Made by a program: the position numbers and the translations under genes. Source: Saturnia japonica (taxonomy: Eukaryota > Arthropoda > Insecta > Lepidoptera > Saturniidae). Taken from it: a DNA stretch of 64,000 bases. The DNA lies in the NCBI GenBank assembly GCA_033032175.1, contig CM065322.1, positions 16,368,001 to 16,432,000 of the forward strand. The letters are read 5' to 3'. Positions within the stretch are counted from its first letter, which is position 1, and each line of letters starts with the position of its first letter. Of the stretch, positions 44,085-54,300 are shown piece after piece. A model generated the notes under the pieces. The model was not told the origin of the DNA. It saw only the letters and a list, made by a program, of their open reading frames with translations, and made no database searches.

Positions 44085-44735
44085 TATACAATAAATAAAA
44101 TTGAGGTGTCTGTTTGTAATCTGTACAGCTGAAGAGTTTGTTTGGTTGAACACGCTAATTTCAAGAACTACTGGTTCGAACGGAAAAAATGTTTCAGTGT
44201 TTGATAGCCCGTATCGAGGCCATATAACATCACGCACCAATAGGAGCGGAGCAACAATGAAAAATGTTAGAAAAACGGTCATTTCTTTTGAGAGCTTTCA
44301 TTACGTTCGCTGCGTAAATGGTTAAAGTTATGCAAAAAGCGTGTGTGATGAAATTGTTTCTTTTAAAAAGTTCTAAAAAAAAGTTCGCGATAGCATATGG
44401 CTATCTTTTGTTCTGAAATAAAGAATTATTTGCGAAGGTGTTTTTATATACATGATATTAATCCGTATTGAAATAAATACATTATTCATCACAAGTATTT
44501 AATTTTGAACAAAATTGCCCTTTACAGTAATTCATTTAAATGAATATCTTAGGAGATATCACAGTTTTAAAATAACTCGGCAGCAAAATAATGATCAAGT
44601 ATCGCGAGCGCATTTTTAATATGCTGAATAATGTGGGAGACGAGCGTTACTTAATAATAGATTGTCTACGAGCCACGCTCTTTTTTTCTCACTCTTACAT
44701 GATGCAGACGTAGTTGCGCGGGTCAGCTAGTGTCA
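44085..44735 (+). repeat. 'family D' ~650-bp repeat
   Basis: Shared with 51105-51780: 'GAAGAGTTTGTTTG', 'GGTTGAACRCGCTAAT', 'CAATAGGARCGGAGCA', 'GGAGATATCACAGTTTTAAA'. It ends near 'GCGCGGGTCAGCTAG'. The open frames here are accidental. Confidence 0.65.
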
Positions 44736-44739
44736 AAAT

Positions 44740-45090
44740 AAAACAATTTTTTACTAAATGCATATGTAAGTATATACAGTAAACTCTTTATAACGATACT
44801 CAAGGGACTGAGCATTTTTTGTCGTTATAGAGAGTTATCGTTATATGGAGTGGAGTTTCAATATGTGGGTTTTAACGCAAACCATCCAAGTTGGGCTCAC
44901 TTCAACGTTATAGGGAGTTTATCGTTATAAAGGATAACGTTATAAAGAGTTTACACTGTATTTATAAAAAACACCACTATTTAACATTTTTATTAGTCTG
45001 TCTGTCTGTTTGTTCCGAGTTATCTCTGAAACGGTTGGACCGATTTTGACGGGACTTTCACTGGTGGGTAGCTGATGTAATATAACATAG
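44740..45090 (+). repeat. 'family C' copy interrupted by a MITE
   Basis: The left part 'ACTAAATGCATATG' and right part 'CTGTCTGTCTGTTTGTTCCG' are separated by 44777-44958. Confidence 0.65.
44777..44958. mobile_element. 182-bp MITE (pogo/Tigger-like ends)
   Basis: CAGTAAACTCTTTATAACG at the left and the inverted CAGTGTAAACTCTTTATAACG at the right, flanked by TA on both sides. It carries internal copies of the GTTATA motif and no coding capacity. Confidence 0.8.
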
Positions 45091-45147
45091 TCTACTTTTA
45101 TTATGGAAAAGTAACTTTATTTCTGCTCAAACAACTTTATAAGAGTT

Positions 45148-45162
45148 TTTATTTTATTTTTA
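45148..45162 (-). other. candidate OATP polyadenylation signals
   Basis: Several AATAAA strings on the - strand, 25-40 bp after the OATP stop codon. Confidence 0.5.
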
Positions 45163-45188
45163 TTCTGTAAATAATTCGTTTCTGTTTA

Positions 45189-45343
45189 TTATAGTTCTGT
45201 GGACGGTTCCGGTGCGACCTTGCTAGCCAGGATGCTGATGATGGCAGAAGTTAACGACAGGACAGCGCTGGTCGCCGCCATGATCCAGACCGTCGGCCGG
45301 TGGAACACGCAGAAACCGTCCTTGGAATATGCGCAGGTTAGAA
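45189..45343 (-). CDS. Oatp: OATP last exon
   Basis: Acceptor TTGTTTTAG (minus), then 'FLTCAYSKDGFCVFHRP', a final helix 'IMAATSAVLSLTSAIISILA', and the stop. It starts two bases into a codon, fitting the T left by the previous exon. On the + strand the same segment happens to be bordered by AG and GT, but that frame has no family match. Confidence 0.88.
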
Positions 45344-48300
45344 CTAAAACAATGGAATTAAATATAATCACCACCAAACAATACCTACAGTGAAACCTTA
45401 AGCTCTTTGACTAAAAAAATATACAAAACATTAAAAATTATACTCAAATCTATATAAATACAAGACAATTTTTAACAAACAAAAAAAACTAGTTTCAATG
45501 ATTTTGAAGAGTTTTCTCGCATATGTTCGTAAATATGACACGTATGATGTGAATGTGATGTCAAACTAAGGTAACGTTTTCACTATTTTTAGTGGAGGTT
45601 TGGGTTAGCAATGATTAGTTTTTTTTTTTTTTTTTTTTTTTAGAACTGACTACACTGTTAGCCTTAGGGGCCCTAACTAAAGCCGCTGCGGCTTTTACAG
45701 CTTCACCGGACTTGGGGGCGAGCGCAGAGGGCACTCAGCCGCGAAAGTTTCGTGGACGACTCGCACGAGGGTGCCAAAGTGGCCGGACCTCGGCTCGGGC
45801 GGTCGTCGCGTTCGCAATTAGGTCGCGATCTAATCGAATCCCTACACCTACGATTCGAGCTAACTAAATTATACACATAGGCACGTTCCCTTCCTCCTGA
45901 GAGGAAGGAAGGAACCGTGCATATGTGTATTCAGTAATCGGAATGTTTTCTACACTAACTAGCGCTAACTAACTAGCGTGAAAAAAAGAAAAAAAAAGGT
46001 CCCTTACAGAATCTATGTACCTGTGTGATGTGCACGTGTGTATGTTCATACGTGTGTAGTGTTGTATGTAGGTAGCTAAGTGATGCACGTACAGTGTCAC
46101 TTGTATCGCGCGGGCGGTTGCCTGACCCAAGGGTTTCACCCCGAGGAACGGACCTAGGCTTGGGTTACCGCTAGAGAGGGTGGACGTGACGGGTGTGCTG
46201 GAGCGAAATTGACCGCCTGCCCTCTGCGGAGAGAACGGTGGTTACGCGGGCGTGGGCGCTGGCACGCTCTGTTTGGAGACACGGATGTGTAATATTTATT
46301 CGAATTTTCGATGTGATCGTCGGGATCAATAAAAATATTGCGCGGCCGGCGTTTGCACCGGATGTCCGTGGGTGCCGGAACATAAGTGGCGGCTGTTTTT
46401 ATAACGATTCGCGTGATTCGACGCGGTGTCGAAATACGAGCGGGAGAGCTGTTAACGTAGGCATGTATCGAAGGAAGCTCCATATCTCTATGGAGATCTA
46501 CGCTTCGAACATACCACGGGCCCGCGTGAGACGATAGAGGAACCTATTCTGTATCGATTGTAACCGTTTGAAACTCGACTCGGACATATGTGCGAACACG
46601 GCGCAACTGTATGTCAAAATTGGTCGAATACACGTCTTGTAGAGCGTGAGCTTATGTCGCGTGGACATTTTACTCACCGAACACAACAGAGGATGCAACC
46701 GGCCCAGGACCCACGCGGCCCTGTTCCTAACCTTACGGATGTGAGGTCTAAAAGAGAGCCTACTATCTAGGGTTACCCCTAGATATTTGGTCTCTCTTAC
46801 ATAAGGAATCGGATTACCGTAGAGCTCAACAGGTTTAAGCTTCCACGGTATCCGTGACGAATCCGCATCGAAGAGCATCGCGGCGCTCTTCGAGGGATTA
46901 ACGGCTATTCGCCACTCGTTAAACCACTTCCCGAGAGTGGTCACGGCGCGTTGGACTTTGTGTCTGAGGTCGGATCTTTTCCTATCTGAGGCATATATGA
47001 CTGTGTCGTCAGCGTATAGCCCTACCTCGACCTCCGGGAGTCGAGGTAGGTCACTGACGTACAGGTTAAATAGGCTAGGAGCCAGGATCGAACCTTGGGG
47101 AACGCCTGAGCGTATTGGACGGGGCGTGGACAATTCACATTCCACTCTATAGCGAAAGGTGCGATCTGTTAGATAGTCGCGAATTATTTTATTTAACCTA
47201 TCGGGGACTTCAAAGCGATACAACTTGTAGATCTGAAGTCATTTGCTTTTATAGTCGACGCATTATGAACTGAGGCTTCTGTTATAAATCATATTTATCT
47301 GTCTGTCTCGCTCGCACTTACAGGTTTTATAGAGAGGTAAGATCGATATTCTAAATTGTTAAGTATTAATAGGAAAAATTTTTCGCTATCTGAAAATAAA
47401 AATTTTTAATTTGTAAGATAAAATGTTTGTTTCGACGTAATCATAGAGAAACTGTATAGATTATGTTTCGTACCAAAACAATTTTCTTATTATATCATAA
47501 TACTTAGTTGCATAATTTCATTGTGATTAGTTTCTCAACGTGACTACATATAGACAAGTATTACTTTTCTGATGTTGGTACGGGCGAGTCAGGTTGTCCA
47601 ACATTGGATAACCATCTCAAGCTGTGATTGGTCGCAACCGCATGATGTGCCCTCGCATGAGAAGGGCAGGCGATGTTGGTGTCGTAGTTCGTCCGGCAAC
47701 CACCACTGAGTCGAGACGTGTATCTTTTGTATGCCTCGCATCACCAATATACAAGTGCTTATATCGTGCCCGACGCCATTACGTGGCTTGGAAGAAACCC
47801 ACCTAAAATACCTACTAATTGTCGCGAGTGGAAAGATTATAGTGTGAGTGAGAGTGAAAGCATCAGACACCTAGCCTATGGACAAGAATTCACCCTGCGT
47901 ATCGCACTGAATCCTATTGAAATAGCTACACCAGGCGCGGACCGCGCCGGGCGCCCGCCCACAGAAGACCACGCTGATCACACGTTCCCGAAGGAGGCCA
48001 GATCGATCCTAAGGTAGGCTTCCTGATTCGCTCCCCAACAGATTATAATGTGGCCCTGTGAGCCCTTATCTTTTCTAGGGATATTTCTTAGTTCTTCAAA
48101 AATTCTCATCCGTATCTTCCCCATCTGTGTCATCTTCCTGTAGGTTAATTATCAGAGGTGGTGCTTGATCTCTTAAAATAGTTTTCCTTAAGTCCTTATC
48201 CTGGAGCTCCTCGGCATGCCTCACAAATTTGGCCCAGTCTTCTTCAGTAACATTATCAATAGCGTTGTGGAGAAGAATTTCAACATCAGCAATGTTAAAT

Positions 48301-51300
48301 GTATTTTTTTTTCAGCAACTTCTCCTTTGATTTGAGCCCAGATGAGTTCGATGGGGTTATATTGACAGTAATATGGAGGCAGTCTTAGCACTTCGTGACC
48401 CCTTTTATCGACCCCGCGTGCGCAGGTAGCTAAGTATCGATAACGGGTTGCAATGCGTGCACATTCCTACTGTCAGTGACATTTAATTTCCCGACGAATC
48501 AGTTTAAAATGCGTCGATTATACATAAAGGATAGTAAAATGTAAATTTTTGGTTCTAATTTCACATTGATCCAGGGGTTTTAATTTTGGTGACAATTTAC
48601 TAACGTTTATTTAAAATATTTATTTCAGTACGAATAAAGAAATATTTTTTTATAAACACACATGAACTTGTTAACTTTAAATTCCTATTTGGGATACTAA
48701 CGATGAACAAAATATAGAAATATTACTTATACTTACAACTTATAAGTAAATACAAAAGACGCCCGAACACGAAGGGGCCCAGAGCTGCGACCGCAAATGA
48801 GAACCCTATTGCGATAGGTTTGTCAATTCTTCTTACAACTCTCACGAGAACCATGCCTTGCATCAAGAACGATGCTCCTGGAAGCAATATTTTATTTATT
48901 TATATGGATGGCTAGTAGCCCCAATACTTTAGATTGCATTTATAATTTAAAAAAAGTTAAAACAGTTATCAGTGCATTAGCCTTTTAAAGTCACCACCAC
49001 ATGCTTTATTTGTGATCTTTAATCGAAAAAAAAAGAAAGCAATGGGATTCAAAATGGTGAGAAAAAATTAATATCATTCAAAAAGTCTTAAGAAGATAAT
49101 ATAAACAAAATATAATTCTCAATTACGCTCATAATAAGTTATGTACAAATTAATATAATTATGGCCAATTATCATTATATTAATACGTGAAGCAAAAACT
49201 TTATACCATTTTTTAAGTGTATTGCGTGCAGGGAAGACTGTGAGATTTGGCATGGTTAAAGTTTATATGCAGAAAGAGTGCAGAAAGCTTAAATTTATAT
49301 ATAATATTTGTTATTAATATATTAAATTTAACAAATTAATACTGCGAATCCTAAACCGACTTGTGCCATTGAACTTAGACCCCCCAAAATATTGACATTG
49401 TCACTCAACGAAAAGTGACAGCAAGTGATGTATATAATACTCATTGTTTATGAATTCTGTAAATGTAAAACAGAAAATAGCATGCACTGTTATATTGTAT
49501 TGAATATTATCTTTATATAAATTTGTAAGCTATTTGATGGAGATAGAACTCAATATACTATTATACAAGTGACATTGTATATCATTTACATATATAATGG
49601 TGATGCCAAATATAAGCAGTGTATTTACTGGGTAGACGCAAACTGAAAATATATATTTGAGTTTTACAGGTTTCTTTTATAACCGATTGTAACAATACAA
49701 ATAATTATATTTAACCTGAAACAGCTAATATGATTGTATAGACGACTTGATAAACACTGAAAGCCAGTCTGCAGGATTGCAGGGTGCAGGAACCGCGAAC
49801 GGCACGCTGGTCGCCGCACGTGCAATTATGAAACAAACTGCAAAATTAATTAAATATTATTGTCAATTCTAATTGATTTTAACTATCGTCAAATAAATAC
49901 ACGTTCAATTAACTAATAGGATTTGCCACTAAAATAACAGATCTGCCACCAAATTTTGATCAACAAACAATATCCAATCGCTTACAAAAGAAGACAATTT
50001 TTAACAAAAAACATTGTGTACGTGTGTCTGGAATTTGCTCGTTATGTACAATTGTCTTTGAGTACGCAATATACAATAAACGCATCTCTTTTAATATTGA
50101 AAGCATGTATGTATTTTTATTCTAACTGACTGACTGCCTGAATGACTAATTGATTGGTTGATACACATTTATGATTTCAAAGTGAAAGGTGCGCAAGGTA
50201 CGTTTCGCAGAAAAACGTAACGCTTTTTAGTTAACGCTTTTATAAATTTCACTCCTCATATAATATCCACAGCGGGGTTCTTATGTGAAAATCGATCCTT
50301 AAGGAGTAAACTCCAAAAAGAATACCAACTTTAATGATTTTGAGGAGTTTTCTAGTATACTTCGAAGTTGAAGGTCCAATGCCAATAAAATTTAAATGGG
50401 AACAAAAAATATCATCTAAATCGGTTCATAAACAAAGAAGTTAAGCCTGAACATCCATAAAAAATATAAATTCTAATTGAGAACCTCCTCTTTTTTTTGA
50501 AGTTCGGTTTAAAATTAGGAAACAAAATTATACTACTTCCATACCAAATTTCATCAAAATTGGTCTAGCAGTTTGAGCGTGAAGAAGTAACAACAATCAC
50601 ATAAACGCAAACTTTCGCCTTTATAATAATATTAGTAGGGCCAATGATTGTCGCTCTGATGTCTAGTTTCTGCTTTTCCATAATCCCAGGACGCAAGCCT
50701 TTTGTGAGCGGCACTTTAAATGGTGTTATTTATATATTTTTTGTTAATTTATTCATCCTCTTCAGGACAAAAATATAACCACTACTAAATATCTTTTATC
50801 TATGCACAACTACACATCGTATTTTTAGAAGAGGGGCGTATTAAATTTTATTAACAAACGAACGCTGAATATCTTACAATGGCTCGGGTCCATTTTCTAT
50901 GGCTATCTACTGCTATTAAAAATACAAAAGTCTAAGTAAATATTTACACGAATCCGTTTAGGTCCTCATATTCATTGCAGCCGGCGTTACACGGCGAGAA
51001 GAAAGTCGTAGAAGTGTCCAGACCACAGACTGGACTGAATCCATACTTCTCTGAACTGCATCTGTGAACAAAATATAGATTTCAGGTTTCTGGAGCGGTA
51101 TATCTATACTAATATTATAAAGCTGAAGAGTTTGTTTGTTTCTTTGGTTGAACGCGCTAATCTCAAGAACTGCTGGTTTGAATGGAAAAAATATTTTAGT
51201 ATTGGTTAGCTCATTTATCGAGGAAGGCTATAGCAAGGTATATAACATCATGCTACGACCAATAGGAACGGAGCATCAATGAAAAATGTTGCAAAAACGG

Positions 51301-54300
51301 GGGAAATTGATTCTTTTTGAGAGCTTCCACTGCGTGTGCTGCGTTAATGGTTAAAGTTACACGACAATTGTGTGTGACGGATTTTTTTTTAAAGTTCTCA
51401 AAAAATGTCCGCGATAGCATATGTCTATCTTTTAAGGTTTACTCAATATAACCTTCTTTATGGTAATAAAATTTGTTCTATAGTAATGAGTTATTGGCGA
51501 AGATGTTTTTATAAATATGGTATTAATCCATATTGAAATAAATACCTTATCCATCACAAGTATTTAATTTTTAACAAAATTGCTTTTTACAGTAATTAAT
51601 TCAAATGAATATCTTAGGAGATATCACAGTTTTAAAATAACTCCGCAGCAAATTAATGATCAAGTACCCCGCGCGCATTTTTATTATGCGGAATGTCGTG
51701 CGCTCCTATAATACAGTGCCTATGACCCACTCTCTGTGACCCTTTCTCTCTCTCTCTCTCTCTCTCTCGGCTAGTAAATTATATATGGGATGAATAATCG
51801 AGTGTTAACAAAAAGAATACGTTTACAAAAAGTTAAGTTCTTATGTTACCTACCGTGCAAGTTATTCGCACATCTTATACTGAATCTGTGTATATGCATA
51901 TCAAAATCAAAATCAAAAAAATATTTATTCAATTTAGGCCCTAAGAAGGTACTTATGAACGGCACACTACTGCCGTTTTGGAAAACATCCCAATAATCGA
52001 GAAGAACCGGTGAGAAACTCGATCGGGTTTACCTTTCTTTTCAACTGTACGAGTGTTAATACATTAGGTACAATAATAATAATTTAGTGGATGCACAGAG
52101 AGGGAGTCACTTCCAGACATCACTATCATTCACATGATGATCCAACCTATAATAAACTTTTGACAGTAAAGTTTACAAATAAAACTTAAAAGTTGTCTCA
52201 CAAAACTGCCCTTAGCAGTTTGTCTGCAGGATCTTTTGTTAGCCTCTCGGACAATGTTTTTTTAATCACACTTTTCTATATTTTGAAGAAGATAACCTTT
52301 TAATAATAAAAAAAAAAAATTTTAAGTTAATATCGTATGTCATAGATTACCACTGAAGACTGGGATAGAACAGCTAAATCGACACTAAACCCGTTAGACC
52401 AACACGGCAGAACGAGAACTGCTGATACGAACAATTGAAGATGCATACCCACACTGTTGGCTACACTCCAGCTGCTGGTACTTCGGTTCCTCGAAGCCTT
52501 CCATCACGCCCGTACTGCAGCTGAGAATCGAGAGGACTACGAAGAAGACAGCGACAAAAACGGCCACAACTCCCCCCACTCGTGATGCCGTGTTTGCCTT
52601 GACGCCGTCATTACGACGCGCTGAAAACCGGACCCTGAATATCTGAAATAAAAACAGTTCTACCTGTTTATCATTACATACATCCTACTATTATAATATT
52701 ATGAATATGAAAGTCTGGATCTTTGTTACTCAATCACGCCAAGCAGTCTTGAACCGAACCGATTGAATTTATAACCTGGATTAACACATAAAATTCTTTA
52801 TACCCCGTTAAAATCCAATTCTGAAGACCACACAGAAAAAGTCGAGGGCAGAAGATAGCAATATCATAAATGTAAAAATTTGTATGTTTGCATGCTTGTT
52901 ACTCAACCACGCAAAAGCTGCTGATCGGATATCGATGAAATTGGGTACACAGGTAATTTATAACCTGGATTAACATATAAGATCTTTTTATACCGGTAAA
53001 GGCAAAAGCAGAACCTAGTGCGACATTAGGTTATAGAAATGTTTCAGTTGAGGTTTTTAAAAGGATAAACAAATTCAGAATTGGCTAATAAATTTCTCTG
53101 CTCCCATCATGGATAAAAGATCAATTAAAATCGAAAGAAGAAGTATTGCGGCCTCAATTAATCTTAAATCGAATAAAAATATACAAAATCGGAAACGCTC
53201 ACCAGCACTAAGCTGACACAATGAGGACTATACTGCTTTTGGATTGTGCTTAGTACTTAACTACTTTTGAAATAATTATGGCTCAGTGGAAGCATGTACG
53301 GACATCGCGTCGATTGACGTGAGTTCGAATCCCTGCAATGAGCCTGGGCGCCCCGTGAAGGAAAACATCGTGATGAAACCATTGCATCGTGTTAGATTTT
53401 TTTCTAACACCCGCCTGGCTAGCTACCGCCCTCAAGTTAAAAATTTGTCGCCAAGCACTTATAGGTTTGAAATGCCAGTTTCCGCACTAGGTTTAGGTTC
53501 GTCACTTAACAGCAGGTGAGATTGTGATAAAACCCATAAAGAATTTTAAAAAATCAATCTAAGCATTTTACAAAATTAAGAAACGTTACGAATTTGGAAT
53601 ATCCGATAAGAAATCCAACTGAAGACAACTGACATAGAAAGTCAGCCGTCTATAAGAATTCTAACGGAGCGATTGTGTTAACAGCTTAACACCCTTTTAT
53701 GATTACTTGCGGTGGCCCAATGATCAAAATTCGACCAGCGACTTTTAAATCATATATTATTTCCTGTTTGAAATTTGCAGTATGAACCTAAATAATGAAT
53801 ATTATATCACTTGCTGTCACTTTTCATTCAGTGACAATGTATTTTGGGGGTCTAAGTTCAATGGCAACGGTCGAGTTAGGATTCGCAGTATTAGTTAATT
53901 AATTATAGATAAATTTTAGCTTTCTGAACTCCTTCTCCATATAAACTTTAACCATGCCAAATCTCACAGTCATCCGTGCACGCAATACGCTTTAAAAGGG
54001 GTAGAAAGCTTTTGCTTCACGTATTAATATATAGATAATTTTACAAACTTACCATAATGAAGAATATTATAACTAAAGAACGGAATATATCACTAAGAGC
54101 TCTGGATGTTCTCGGATCTTCTCTAATTGCTTCCACGTAGAATCTTGCCTAAAAGATATATTATTTGTTTCAGTTTTCGATATTAACAGAATGTGGATAG
54201 AATTTACATGTAATTACTAATAATAATTAATTATTACTGAGCCATAACTTCTTTGTTTATGATCCGATTTGGATGATTCTTCTTTTGTTTGATATGGGAT

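Noticed and set aside
45195..45337. + strand exon bordered by TTATTATAG and GTTAGA with an open frame
   Set aside because: The - strand of the same segment is the last OATP exon with matching phase, family motifs and stop codon; the + reading has no relatives.
46154..46537. Small host gene in the region of opposed open frames
   Set aside because: The - strand frame continues the jockey RT ('VRSVDLHRDMELPS') after a frameshift; the + frame is its shadow.
53278..53345. Possible tRNA gene
   Set aside because: The same head recurs at 28995 with a common downstream body, so it is a tRNA-derived SINE.
52643..54052. Missing OATP exon between the two helices
   Set aside because: The phases of 54053-54148 and 52449-52642 fit directly and the residues give a continuous OATP-like segment; nothing coding was seen in between.
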